From an uncultured Ruminococcus sp. (GTDB lineage Bacteria; Bacillota; Clostridia; Oscillospirales; Ruminococcaceae): a stretch of DNA of 64,000 nucleotides. Below the pieces are notes generated by a model, which was not told the DNA's origin, searched no databases, and worked only from the letters and a program-made list of their open reading frames with translations. The DNA is taken from NCBI GenBank assembly GCA_900539835.1, contig UQDR01000001.1:1-64000 (forward strand), given 5' to 3'. The translations under genes were made by a program, and so were the position numbers. This document shows, one piece after another, positions 16,159-25,885 of the stretch. Position 1 is the stretch's first letter; the number at the start of each line of letters is the position of its first letter.

Positions 16159-17307
16159 ATGAAAACTATTACTATATTAGGTTCAACAGGTTCAATCGGA
16201 ACTCAGGCATTAGAAGTTGCTAACAAGCATAATATTAAAATAAAAGCGCTTGCTGCTCATTCAAATATAAACCTTCTTGCAGAACAAGCTATAGAAAATA
16301 AAGTTGATTATGCTTGTATTTATTGCAAGGATAAGGCTGAAGAATTAAGAAAACTGCTTGAGCATACAAATATTCAGGTGCTGGGAGGCATGGAAGGACT
16401 AAAACAAATTGCCTCGCTTGACGGAGTTGACTGTATGCTTAACTCTGTCGTGGGTATGGTCGGTCTTTTGCCGACTTTGACAGCTATCGAACATGGAACG
16501 GATATTGCTTTGGCTAATAAAGAAACCCTTGTAGCTGGCGGAGAACTCGTAATTAAGTCTGCGAAGAAAAATGCTGTTAATATCTATCCCGTTGACAGTG
16601 AGCATTCGGCGATTTTTCAGTGCTTGCAGGGTAACAAAAAATCTCAGGTTAATAAAATAATATTAACTGCTTCGGGTGGTCCTTTCTTTGGAAAGATAAA
16701 AGACGATTTGTCAGCTGTAACCAGAGAGGATGCACTTAAACACCCCAACTGGAGCATGGGACAGAAAATTACAATTGACTCTGCAACTCTTATGAATAAA
16801 GGTTTAGAATTTATAGAGGCAATGTGGTTGTTTGACTTGAATCCTGAGCAAATTGAAATTGTTATTCATCGTGAAAGTGTGATACATTCGGCGGTGGAAT
16901 ATAAAGATCATTCTGTGATTGCTCAAATGGGAGTACCTGATATGAAAATTCCTATTCAGTATGCCCTGTTGTATCCTGATAGAATGGAATGTCCTACAAA
17001 GCCATTGTCTTTGACTGATTATGGAACATTATCCTTCGCTAAACCCGATTATGAAACTTTTGATTGTCTGACTGCGTGTATAAAAGCTATTACAGCCGGA
17101 GGAACAATGCCTGCGGTGGTTAATGGAGCTAATGAAGAAGCTGTGGCGGAGTTTTTAAAAGGCAATATAAAATTTCTTCAAATAGGAGAATTGGTTATAT
17201 CAGCTCTGAACAATATTAAAAGAGAAGAAGTAACTTGTTTAGAAGATGTGCTGAATGCAGATAATAATGCAAGATTGTATGTCAGAGAAAGAATAAAAGA
17301 AATATAA
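16159..17307 (+). CDS. dxr: 1-deoxy-D-xylulose 5-phosphate reductoisomerase
   Basis: Second step of the MEP isoprenoid pathway: converts DXP to MEP with NADPH. The NADPH loop is G8-STGSI-G14; the metal and substrate region shows PVDSEHSAIFQCLQG, ASGGPFFG and SATLMNKGLEFIEAMWLF. 382 residues is typical. AAGGA precedes ATG. With ispG two genes downstream it shows that the organism uses the MEP route. Confidence 0.97.
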   Translation: MKTITILGSTGSIGTQALEVANKHNIKIKALAAHSNINLLAEQAIENKVDYACIYCKDKAEELRKLLEHTNIQVLGGMEGLKQIASLDGVDCMLNSVVGMVGLLPTLTAIEHGTDIALANKETLVAGGELVIKSAKKNAVNIYPVDSEHSAIFQCLQGNKKSQVNKIILTASGGPFFGKIKDDLSAVTREDALKHPNWSMGQKITIDSATLMNKGLEFIEAMWLFDLNPEQIEIVIHRESVIHSAVEYKDHSVIAQMGVPDMKIPIQYALLYPDRMECPTKPLSLTDYGTLSFAKPDYETFDCLTACIKAITAGGTMPAVVNGANEEAVAEFLKGNIKFLQIGELVISALNNIKREEVTCLEDVLNADNNARLYVRERIKEI

Positions 17308-17337
17308 ATTTATAAATAAAGAAAGGCGACATTTTTA

Positions 17338-18375
17338 ATGAGTATAATATTTGCACTTGTGATTTTTGAAATAATCATTATAATTCATGAGCTTGGACAC
17401 TTTGTCGTGGCAAAACGATGCGGTGTAAAGGTTAATGAATTTGCTATTGGAATGGGACCTGCCATTCTTAAAAAGCAAAAGGGAGAAACACTGTATTCAT
17501 GGAGATTGTTTCCTATAGGCGGATATTGTTCCATGGAAGGCGAGGATACTGAAAGCAGCGATGGGAGAGCTTTCTGCAATAAATCTGTTCCCAAACGTAT
17601 GGCAATTGTAGTTGCCGGAATAGTCATGAATCTGATTTTAGGAATCGTTCTGCTTATAATTCATACATCCTTGACTGCACCAATGTTATCTACTCAGGTT
17701 TCATGGTTTGAGGATAATGCTATGTCACAAATGTCAGGACTTCAAGTAGGCGATGAAATCGTAAAAGTTAACGGAATGAGAATTTTCACGGCTATGGATC
17801 TGTCCTATCAATTTCAAAATGATGAAGACAGTGTTTTTGATATGACTGTTATAAGAAACGGTGAAAAAATTGATCTTAACAATGTCGCTTTTGCTACAGA
17901 TGACAAAACTATGCATATAGATTTTAAGGTTGCTCCGATAGAAGCAACTGTCGGAACAGTGCTTTCATATTCGTTTAAGCAAACCTTGACAGATGCGAGA
18001 TTAATATATATATCACTTGGTGATTTGGTAACAGGAAAATATTCTATCAGAGATTTATCCGGTCCTGTTGGTATTGTAGATACAATAGGACAGGTAATAG
18101 ACAGCGAGACAGATGAAGAAACAGGAATTGATTGGGCATCATTAGCAATAACAATGCTGTCGATGGGTGCTTTTATAACAATTAATATAGGTTTGTTCAA
18201 CCTTCTTCCTTTACCTGCTCTCGACGGCGGACGTCTAATTTTCCTGATAATTGAAGCAATAAGACGTAAGCCTGTACCTCCCGAAAAAGAAGGCATGGTC
18301 CATTTTATAGGACTTGCAGCTTTAATGCTGTTAATGATTGCAGTAACCGTAAGTGATGTGGTAAAACTTTTTTAA
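17338..18375 (+). CDS. rseP: Site-2 protease RseP/RasP
   Basis: Intramembrane zinc metalloprotease that cleaves anti-sigma factors and remnant signal peptides. The zinc motif HELGH (H17-E-L-G-H21) lies in the first transmembrane segment, followed by EFAIGMGPAI and FPIGGYCSMEGED, one PDZ domain in the middle, and the second catalytic segment NLLPLPALDGGRLIFLIIEAI near the C-terminus. 345 residues with one PDZ domain is the short form. It lies between dxr and ispG, its usual position in Firmicutes. Confidence 0.94.
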   Translation: MSIIFALVIFEIIIIIHELGHFVVAKRCGVKVNEFAIGMGPAILKKQKGETLYSWRLFPIGGYCSMEGEDTESSDGRAFCNKSVPKRMAIVVAGIVMNLILGIVLLIIHTSLTAPMLSTQVSWFEDNAMSQMSGLQVGDEIVKVNGMRIFTAMDLSYQFQNDEDSVFDMTVIRNGEKIDLNNVAFATDDKTMHIDFKVAPIEATVGTVLSYSFKQTLTDARLIYISLGDLVTGKYSIRDLSGPVGIVDTIGQVIDSETDEETGIDWASLAITMLSMGAFITINIGLFNLLPLPALDGGRLIFLIIEAIRRKPVPPEKEGMVHFIGLAALMLLMIAVTVSDVVKLF

Positions 18376-18393
18376 GTGAAAGGAAAATAAAAA

Positions 18394-19431
18394 ATGAGAA
18401 ATATAAAGCCTGTTAAGGTAGGTAACTTAACATTAGACGGAAAGAAAATTTATATTCAATCTATGCTGAATGTACCTGCTGAGAATATAGAAGAATCAGT
18501 TCGCCAAGCCGTTGAACTGGAAAAAGCAGGCTGTGAAATTATAAGAGCTGCTATACCTAATATGGATGCCGTTAAGCTTATACCCGCTATTAAAGAAAAA
18601 ATATCAATCCCGTTGGTTGCTGATATACATTTTGATTACAGACTTGCTATTGCTGCTTGTGAAGCCGGTATAGATAAGATTCGTATTAATCCCGGCAATA
18701 TCGGTGATATGGATAGGGTTAAACAGGTCGTTAAAGCTTGTCAATCTCGAAATATACCTATTCGCATTGGCGTAAACGGAGGTTCTTTGGAAAAACACCT
18801 TCTTGAAGAGTATGGTTCTCCCACAGCGGAAGCATTAGTTAAAAGTGCAATGGGTCATGTTAAAATACTTGAAGATTGCGATTTTGAAGATATAGTTATA
18901 TCAATTAAATCTTCAAATGTTCCTGTCATGATAAATGCATATAGATTATTATCTCAGCAGTGTAATTATCCTTTGCATTTGGGAGTTACAGAAGCAGGAA
19001 CCGAAAGAATGGGTATAATAAAGTCTTCTGTAGGAATCGGCTCGCTTCTCGTTGACGGAATCGGAGAAACTATAAGAGTTTCTCTGACAGATGATCCTGT
19101 CAAAGAAATCTATGCCGCTAAAGATATATTAAAAGCTGTGGGAAAAGGAAACGGAGTCAAGATTGTTTCGTGTCCTACCTGCGGCAGAACAAAAATTGAC
19201 TTGATTTCATTGGCTAAAAAAGTTGAAGATGCCACAAAGGATATAGATAAAAATATTACCGTGGCCGTTATGGGCTGCGTGGTTAACGGAATTGGCGAAG
19301 CCGGAGAGGCAGATATAGGTATCGCCGGCGGAAACGGCTGTGCTGTTTTGTTTAAAAACGGAGAAAAATTATATAATGTTAAGGAAGAAAATGCACTTGA
19401 TGCACTTCTTGAAGAAATAAATAAAATCTAA
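18394..19431 (+). CDS. ispG: 4-hydroxy-3-methylbut-2-en-1-yl diphosphate synthase (GcpE)
   Basis: Iron-sulfur enzyme of the MEP pathway that converts MEcPP to HMBPP. TIM-barrel N-terminal part (VADIHFDYRLAIAA, KIRINPGNIGD) and a C-terminal 4Fe-4S domain with ligands in SCPTCGR (near 260 and 263) and GCVVNGIGEAGEADIGIAGG (Cys near 295). 345 residues fits the bacterial two-domain form. Stop and polC start are only 9 bp apart. Confidence 0.96.
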   Translation: MRNIKPVKVGNLTLDGKKIYIQSMLNVPAENIEESVRQAVELEKAGCEIIRAAIPNMDAVKLIPAIKEKISIPLVADIHFDYRLAIAACEAGIDKIRINPGNIGDMDRVKQVVKACQSRNIPIRIGVNGGSLEKHLLEEYGSPTAEALVKSAMGHVKILEDCDFEDIVISIKSSNVPVMINAYRLLSQQCNYPLHLGVTEAGTERMGIIKSSVGIGSLLVDGIGETIRVSLTDDPVKEIYAAKDILKAVGKGNGVKIVSCPTCGRTKIDLISLAKKVEDATKDIDKNITVAVMGCVVNGIGEAGEADIGIAGGNGCAVLFKNGEKLYNVKEENALDALLEEINKI

Positions 19432-19440
19432 AGGTGTCTT

Positions 19441-22400
19441 ATGAAAATTTATACTGTCGCACAATTATTTGATAAATATAATGATATTATTCCGAAATCT
19501 TTGGAAAACGGCATAATTTATAAAATAATATTTAATGAAAAAAAGAATAAAATTACTGCTCTTGTTAAATTTGATACATTGCAGAAATTTAATGAAATAG
19601 ATAAGTTTGAAAGAAATATTTCAACAGCATTAAAATTGAACAGATTTGAACTTCAATGCAAATATACTCCCGATATGCTTTGCGGAGATTATTTTCCTGA
19701 GCTTGTTAAATATCTAAAGGAAGATTGTCCAGTAATAAACGGTTTCTTTGACGGCGCTGAAGCAAATTATAAAAACGGAACCTTTATTGTAAACATGCTT
19801 AGGGGAGGAGTAGAATTTCTTAAAAAAGCTGGAATAGAATCGAAGTTTTCAGCATTGGTAAATGAACTTTTTTCTATATCTGCAAAAATTGAATTCACTG
19901 GTGTAATTGAGTCTGACAGAGAATTGCTTGAGCGTGAACAGGAAGAGTATTTGAAGAATATGCCGGTGAGCATTCCAACTGTTCATAACAATACTGTACA
20001 TAAAGATAATAGCAGCCAACCGGCAGCACAGTCTGCTGATTTCAGAACCTGCTGTGTTGACTTTACAAGACTTCACTTGCTCGCTGACGATGCGTTGGTT
20101 CTTAAAGGAGCTCCCATAAGCAGCGATTCAGTTGTTACAGATATGAAAGACCTTTCTGAAACAACATCAGGCAGGGTGGTTGTTTGGGGCGAGATTTTTG
20201 ATATTGCTACTAAAGAAACAAAAAACGGTGCTTTAATCGCCAATATATTTTTCACTGATTTTACATCTTCGTTTTCAATTAAAATGATAGGCTCTCCTAA
20301 AAAAGGCAAGTTTATTAAGCTTAATAAAGATGATTTGTCTCAAATGCTGGATAAATTAAAAAAAGGAACCTCGATTATTGTTGCAGGAGAAGTTGAAGAG
20401 GATGATTATGACCATAATCTTAATTTGCGTGCTGACGATATTATGGTTGTCAAACGTGAAAAATCAACTGACAATAGCGAAAAGAAAAGAGTAGAGCTTC
20501 ATTGCCATACAAATATGTCAAGCATGGATGCGCTTTCTCCTGCGGACAAGCTTGTTAACCGTGCCTTTGAGTGGGGACATAAAGCGATTGCAATAACTGA
20601 CCATGGTGTAGTTCAAGGCTATCCCGACGCTATGGGCGCTGTTTCAAAAATTCGCAAAAACGGCGGAAATTTTAAAGTGCTTTATGGAATTGAAGCCTAT
20701 GAAGTAAATAATGACGTAAATATATATAACGGAATAGATAAGAAAAAGCTTACAGATGAGCTTATAGTATTTGATTTGGAAACTACCGGAACTTCTCCCG
20801 TTAATGATAGAATTATTGAAATTGGTGCAGTAAAACTTAAAAATCTTGAAATAGTTGATAGATTTGATACATTTGTCAACCCCCATTGTGAAATCACCGA
20901 TTTTATTTCTAACTTAACTAATATAACCAACGATATGGTAAAAGATGCTCCGGACGAAGACAAGGCAATCAGGGAATTTATTGATTTTTGCGGTGATAAT
21001 CCTGTGCTTATAGCTCATAATGCTAAATTTGACACAGGGTTCATTAATGCGGCAATTAAAAGATGTAAATATACATTTAGGTTTTCTTCATTGGATACTG
21101 TTCCAATGTGTCAGCTTATGCTTCCTGAGCTTGAAAAGCATAAACTTAATTTTGTAGCAGAGCATTTTGGCTTTAAATTTAATCATCATAGAGGATGTGA
21201 TGATGCAGAAGTTTTAGCAAAGATATTTATTGAGCTTTCAAACCGATTGATTAATCAATATCCTCAAGCTTATGTAACTGTCGACATGCTTAACAGCCTG
21301 CTTGCCGGTGACGAAAACGTGCTTTCAAGCCGCCCTTATCATCAGATTATACTTGTCAGAAATAATACAGGACTTAAAAACCTATATAAATTGATATCCC
21401 ATTCAAATCTTGATTATTATAGAAAACGTCCGAGAATTCCCAAGTCTGATTTGGTTAAGCATAGAGAAGGTCTTATTGTCGGAAGTGCTTGTGAATCCGG
21501 AGAATTATTCAGAGCAATTGTTGAGAATGAAAGCTGGGACAAGCTCTGTCAAATTGCTTCTTTCTATGATTATTTGGAAATCCAGCCTATTGGCAATAAT
21601 GAATTTATGCTGAGAAATGGATCAGTATCATCTCATAGAGAATTAGAGGAATATAACAGAACAGTTGTAAAGCTGGGAGAAGAATTAGGAATACCCGTTT
21701 GTGCAACGGGCGACGTGCATTTTCTTAACAAAGGAGATGCCCAGTTCAGGGCGATTTTGCAGTCTGTAAAATATAGTGACTGTGATAATCAGCCTCCGCT
21801 TTATCTGAAAACAACTGATGAGATGCTTAGGGATTTTGCTTATCTTGGTGAGAAAAAGGCATATGAAGTCGTAGTAGAAAACACCAACAAAATTGCCGAT
21901 ATGATAGATAAGGATTTAAAAGCGTTTCCTAATGGTACATATACCCCGTTCATTGAGGGAGCAGTTAGAGAGCTTCAGGTAATCTGCTGGAAAAAAGCCT
22001 GCGATATTTATGGCGACTGTAATCCAGATGATGTCACATTACCTGAAGGAGATAGTGGGATTGCAGAGTGCTTTAAGGAGCATATCCCCGAAATTGTATA
22101 TAAGCGGCTTGACAGAGAGCTTAGTTCCATTATAAAGCATGGTTTTGCCGTGCTCTATATGATTTCCCAAAAGCTTGTGGCAAACTCTGTTGAAAATGGA
22201 TATCAGGTAGGTTCACGTGGATCTGTTGGTTCTTCATTTGTAGCCTCTATGTCAGGTATTTCAGAGGTTAATCCGCTTATGCCTCACTATGTTTGCCCTG
22301 AATGTAAATACAGTGAATTTATTACGGACGGTTCAGTGGGTTCGGGATTTGATTTGCCTCCAAAAAATTGTCCTAAATGCGGAGCAGACATGCACCGTGA

Positions 22401-23886
22401 CGGACACGATATCCCATTTGAAACTTTCTTGGGATTTGACGGCGATAAAGCGCCTGATATTGACCTGAATTTTTCTGGAGATTACCAGTCATTTGCTCAT
22501 AAATATACAGAAGAATTGTTCGGTTCTGACCATGTGTTCAAAGCAGGTACAATTTCCGGCGTCCAGGCAAAAACAGCTTTTGGCTATGTGAAAAAGTATC
22601 TTGAAGAAAGAGGAAAGACCGTCCACCGTGCAGAAGAACAAAGACTGATAAATGGATGTCTTGACGTAAAAAGAACTACAGGTCAGCACCCCGGAGGAAT
22701 GGTAGTAGTTCCAAGTGATTATGACGTGTATGATTTTACACCGGTCCAGCACCCGGCAGAAAAAGCCGATTCAGATATTGTCACAACTCACTTCGACTTC
22801 CATTCCTTGCACGATACTATATTGAAGCTTGACGAGCTTGGACACGATGTGCCAACACTCTATAAATACCTTGAGGACATGACAGGACTTGATATACTCA
22901 AGGTTCCTATGTCAGATGAAAAGGTTTATAGCCTCTTTGCATCACCTAAAGCGTTAGGCGTAACATCAGATGAAATCGACTGTCAAACCGGTACATTAGG
23001 AATCCCTGAAATGGGAACACCATTTGTTCGTCAGATGCTTATTGATGCAAAGCCTAAAAATTTCAGTGATTTGCTTCAGATTTCAGGTCTGTCTCATGGA
23101 ACTGATGTGTGGCTTGGAAATGCACAGGATTTGATTGCCGAAGGGAAATGCACTATTTCTGAGGTTATCGGTACTCGTGACAGCATCATGACTTATTTGA
23201 TTTATCATGGAGTTGATCCTAAGCTTTCATTTAAAATTATGGAGATTACCCGTAAAGGTAATGCACCAAAGCTTCTTACAGAAGAAATGAAGCAAAATAT
23301 GCGTGACCATAACGTACCCGAATGGTATATTGACAGCTGTCTTAAAATAAAATATATGTTCCCTAAAGCCCATGCTGCTGCTTATGTAACGTCAGCCATA
23401 AAGCTTTGTTGGTTTAAAATATATCATCCTTTGGAATTTTATGCAGCTTATTTTACTGTCCGAGGAGAAGATTTTGATGCAGAAACAGCAGTGAGAGGAA
23501 AGTATATCGTTCAAAATAAAATGAGTGAATTGAAAAACAGACCAAAGGCTGAGCGTACAGCAAAAGACGACGGCGTTTTGGAAATGCTTCAGCTTACTAA
23601 TGAAATGCTATGCAGAGGTTACGAATTTTTACCTGTAGATATTTTTAAATCTCACGCAACAGTTTATCGAATAGAAGACGGAAAGCTAAGACTTCCGTTT
23701 GTGTCACTATCGGGTGTTGGAGCAAACGCTGCCCAAAGTCTGTACGAAAAAGCTCAGAATAAGGATTTTATATCCATTGAGGAATTTCAGCAGCAAAGCG
23801 GTGTAGGAAAGTCAGTTGTTGAAACTCTCGAAATGAACGGAGCATTCGGTGATTTACCGAAATCTAATCAGATGTCACTGTTTTAA
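19441..23886 (+). CDS. polC: DNA polymerase III alpha subunit, PolC type
   Basis: Main replicative polymerase of low-GC Gram-positives with built-in proofreading. Order of parts in its 1481 residues: N-terminal domain; OB-fold (about 225-345); PHP domain starting at VELHCHTNMSSMDAL (near 350), split by the DEDD exonuclease (DELIVFDLETTGTSP near 439, HNAKFDTGF); polymerase core with FETFLGFDGDKAPDIDLNFSG; and a zinc-finger-like CPEC...CPKC near 951-980. The last residues NQMSLF match the QxxSLF beta-clamp-binding tail. AAAGGTG precedes ATG by six bases. It closes the pyrH cluster; no clear terminator is visible before the his promoter. Confidence 0.97.
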   Translation: MKIYTVAQLFDKYNDIIPKSLENGIIYKIIFNEKKNKITALVKFDTLQKFNEIDKFERNISTALKLNRFELQCKYTPDMLCGDYFPELVKYLKEDCPVINGFFDGAEANYKNGTFIVNMLRGGVEFLKKAGIESKFSALVNELFSISAKIEFTGVIESDRELLEREQEEYLKNMPVSIPTVHNNTVHKDNSSQPAAQSADFRTCCVDFTRLHLLADDALVLKGAPISSDSVVTDMKDLSETTSGRVVVWGEIFDIATKETKNGALIANIFFTDFTSSFSIKMIGSPKKGKFIKLNKDDLSQMLDKLKKGTSIIVAGEVEEDDYDHNLNLRADDIMVVKREKSTDNSEKKRVELHCHTNMSSMDALSPADKLVNRAFEWGHKAIAITDHGVVQGYPDAMGAVSKIRKNGGNFKVLYGIEAYEVNNDVNIYNGIDKKKLTDELIVFDLETTGTSPVNDRIIEIGAVKLKNLEIVDRFDTFVNPHCEITDFISNLTNITNDMVKDAPDEDKAIREFIDFCGDNPVLIAHNAKFDTGFINAAIKRCKYTFRFSSLDTVPMCQLMLPELEKHKLNFVAEHFGFKFNHHRGCDDAEVLAKIFIELSNRLINQYPQAYVTVDMLNSLLAGDENVLSSRPYHQIILVRNNTGLKNLYKLISHSNLDYYRKRPRIPKSDLVKHREGLIVGSACESGELFRAIVENESWDKLCQIASFYDYLEIQPIGNNEFMLRNGSVSSHRELEEYNRTVVKLGEELGIPVCATGDVHFLNKGDAQFRAILQSVKYSDCDNQPPLYLKTTDEMLRDFAYLGEKKAYEVVVENTNKIADMIDKDLKAFPNGTYTPFIEGAVRELQVICWKKACDIYGDCNPDDVTLPEGDSGIAECFKEHIPEIVYKRLDRELSSIIKHGFAVLYMISQKLVANSVENGYQVGSRGSVGSSFVASMSGISEVNPLMPHYVCPECKYSEFITDGSVGSGFDLPPKNCPKCGADMHRDGHDIPFETFLGFDGDKAPDIDLNFSGDYQSFAHKYTEELFGSDHVFKAGTISGVQAKTAFGYVKKYLEERGKTVHRAEEQRLINGCLDVKRTTGQHPGGMVVVPSDYDVYDFTPVQHPAEKADSDIVTTHFDFHSLHDTILKLDELGHDVPTLYKYLEDMTGLDILKVPMSDEKVYSLFASPKALGVTSDEIDCQTGTLGIPEMGTPFVRQMLIDAKPKNFSDLLQISGLSHGTDVWLGNAQDLIAEGKCTISEVIGTRDSIMTYLIYHGVDPKLSFKIMEITRKGNAPKLLTEEMKQNMRDHNVPEWYIDSCLKIKYMFPKAHAAAYVTSAIKLCWFKIYHPLEFYAAYFTVRGEDFDAETAVRGKYIVQNKMSELKNRPKAERTAKDDGVLEMLQLTNEMLCRGYEFLPVDIFKSHATVYRIEDGKLRLPFVSLSGVGANAAQSLYEKAQNKDFISIEEFQQQSGVGKSVVETLEMNGAFGDLPKSNQMSLF

Positions 23887-23928
23887 TGATTTATTTTCAC
23901 ATTAATAATATTTTAGTAACAGTTCTGC

Positions 23929-23957
23929 TTGACAGGTTGTTTGTGATATGTTACTAT
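23929..23957 (+). promoter_or_regulatory. Sigma-A promoter of the his operon
   Basis: TTGACA (23929-23934), 17-nt spacer, TACTAT (23952-23957). The predicted leader is only about 55 nt, too short for a T-box riboswitch. Confidence 0.78.
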
Positions 23958-23978
23958 ATTACTATGTTATCACTTTAC

Positions 23979-23995
23979 TAAGCTAAATTAGCTTA
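23979..23995 (+). promoter_or_regulatory. 7-bp perfect inverted repeat in the his leader (candidate operator)
   Basis: TAAGCTA-AAT-TAGCTTA lies about 20 bases after the -10 and just before the Shine-Dalgarno of hisZ. The position suits a repressor operator, possibly for a TrpR-like HisR regulator; the assignment is inference. Confidence 0.45.
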
Positions 23996-24016
23996 ACAGT
24001 TAGAAGGGAAGATATA

Positions 24017-25222
24017 ATGAAAAGATATGATTTAATAACTCCGGAGGGTACAAGAGATTTATTGTTTACAGAATGCCTTGCAAGGCGTGCTGTGGAAAAT
24101 AAGCTTAAGGACTTGTTTACCGGCTTCGGATATAGCGAGGTTGTTACCCCGGGAATAGAATTTTATGACTTGTTCAGCGGAAGCTCCCGTAATTTCCAGC
24201 AGGAAAATCTTTATAAATTAGTAGATTCAAAAGGTCGCCTTATAACATTAAGACCAGATTCAACAATTCCAATAGCACGACTTGTTGCTACAAGACTTGC
24301 CGAAGCAAAGCTCCCGTTAAGACTTTATTATAATCAGAATATTTTTGAAAATAATGCCCTTCTTAAAGGACGTTCGGATGAAATATCTCAGGCGGGCATT
24401 GAGCTGATTGGCGGAGAGAATATAAACCGTGCAGATTATGAAACATTGTGTACTGCTGTAAATGCTCTTTCATCATTTGACAGTGAAGACTTCCGCCTTG
24501 AAATAGGTCATATCGGATATTTTAAAGAGCTTGTTTCAAAGCTTGATGTTGATGACAGCGTAAGAGAAGAAATTCGTTTGCTTATATCTGCAAAGAATTA
24601 TCCTGCTCTTAATGATGTTCTTGATGAAATAGGAGATAATCAGATCACAAAAGCTCTTAAACAGCTTCCGAGATTGTTCGGAGGCATCGAGGTCTTAGAT
24701 AAAGCAGCTGAAATATTTACTGATGATAATATTACAAAAATCCTTAATTATCTTCGTGAAGTGTTTAATCATCTCTCAAGCCTTGGATATGACGGTAAGA
24801 TTTCTTTGGATCTCGGTATCGTAAGCCACACTGACTACTATACAGGCATTGTGTTTAAAGGTTATCTTACCGGTGTCGGTCAGCCTGTTCTCAAAGGCGG
24901 ACGCTATGATAAGCTTATAGGTGAATTCGGAAATTCTTATCCTGCTGTTGGCTTTGGTGTAAACTGTGATTTGGTTTCACAGCATATCATTAAGAACGGT
25001 ACAGCGCCTGAACAAAAGCTTCCGGATTGTATCATTTTTGGAGAAAACAATTGTGTTGTTCAGGCTCTCGCCTTTGGACAGGAGCTTGTGAGAAAAGGAA
25101 TGACTATTGAAAACAGCCTATTTGATACTCTTGACCAAACAAAAGAGTATGCAAAAGAAACGGGAATTAAAAAAATATATGTGATTGACTCAAAAAATGA
25201 CGTAACGGAAGTAACTTTATAA
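24017..25222 (+). CDS. hisZ: ATP phosphoribosyltransferase regulatory subunit HisZ
   Basis: Histidyl-tRNA-synthetase-like protein lacking aminoacylation activity; it activates the short HisG and confers histidine feedback. Landmarks are TPEGTRDLL at the start, RPDSTIPIAR, and the HisS-like GIVFKGYLTG and GGRYDKL. 401 residues fits HisZ, and the full C-terminal anticodon domain of HisS is missing. It is the first gene of the his operon, with AAGGGAAG before ATG. The adjacent short hisG confirms the assignment. Confidence 0.94.
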   Translation: MKRYDLITPEGTRDLLFTECLARRAVENKLKDLFTGFGYSEVVTPGIEFYDLFSGSSRNFQQENLYKLVDSKGRLITLRPDSTIPIARLVATRLAEAKLPLRLYYNQNIFENNALLKGRSDEISQAGIELIGGENINRADYETLCTAVNALSSFDSEDFRLEIGHIGYFKELVSKLDVDDSVREEIRLLISAKNYPALNDVLDEIGDNQITKALKQLPRLFGGIEVLDKAAEIFTDDNITKILNYLREVFNHLSSLGYDGKISLDLGIVSHTDYYTGIVFKGYLTGVGQPVLKGGRYDKLIGEFGNSYPAVGFGVNCDLVSQHIIKNGTAPEQKLPDCIIFGENNCVVQALAFGQELVRKGMTIENSLFDTLDQTKEYAKETGIKKIYVIDSKNDVTEVTL

Positions 25223-25234
25223 GGGGAAATAAAT

Positions 25235-25864
25235 ATGAATAAACCATTGAGAATTGCCCTTACAAAGGGCAGACTTGAAAAAGATACAGTTGGACTTCTT
25301 GAAAAAATAGGCTATGACTGTACATCTGTGAGAGAAAAGGGAAGAAAGCTTATTTTGCCTGTACCTGACGGAAATTTAGAGGTTGTGCTTGCCAAAGCGA
25401 ACGACGTTATTACATATGTTGAGCATGGCGTCTGCGATATCGGAGTTGTGGGCAAGGATACAATAATGGAAATGCAGGGCAAGTTTTTTGAGCTTGTTGA
25501 CTTGGGCTTCGGAAGATGTAGGTTTGCATTAGCTACAAAAAAAGGCTCTAAGTTTTACGGCGGATATAACGTAAAAACCATTGCTACAAAATATCCTAAC
25601 ATTACCCGTAATTATTTTGAAAGCAAGGGTATGGACGTTGATATAGTAAAAATTGAGGGATCGGTGGAACTTGCACCTTTGCTTGAGCTTTCAGATGGAA
25701 TTGTGGATATAGTTGAAACAGGTACAACGCTGAAAGAAAACGGACTTGAGGTTATAGAGGATATTGCACCAATCTCTGCAAGACTTATTGTTAATATGGT
25801 TAGCATGAAGCTAAGACAGCAGGAAATAGAGAATTTTGTTTCTCTCATTGAAGAGAATATATAG
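25235..25864 (+). CDS. hisG: ATP phosphoribosyltransferase, short catalytic form
   Basis: First committed step of histidine synthesis: condenses ATP and PRPP. At 209 residues it is the short form (HisGS), which lacks the C-terminal regulatory domain and depends on HisZ, encoded directly upstream. Landmarks are LTKGRLEKD, DIGVVGKDTI and the PRPP-binding DGIVDIVETGTTLKENGL. Confidence 0.96.
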   Translation: MNKPLRIALTKGRLEKDTVGLLEKIGYDCTSVREKGRKLILPVPDGNLEVVLAKANDVITYVEHGVCDIGVVGKDTIMEMQGKFFELVDLGFGRCRFALATKKGSKFYGGYNVKTIATKYPNITRNYFESKGMDVDIVKIEGSVELAPLLELSDGIVDIVETGTTLKENGLEVIEDIAPISARLIVNMVSMKLRQQEIENFVSLIEENI

Positions 25865-25885
25865 CTTAGACGGAGGTCGTAGTGA

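Noticed and set aside
23958..24016. T-box riboswitch for the his operon
   Set aside because: The leader is only about 55 nt and lacks the T-box sequence and a specifier stem.
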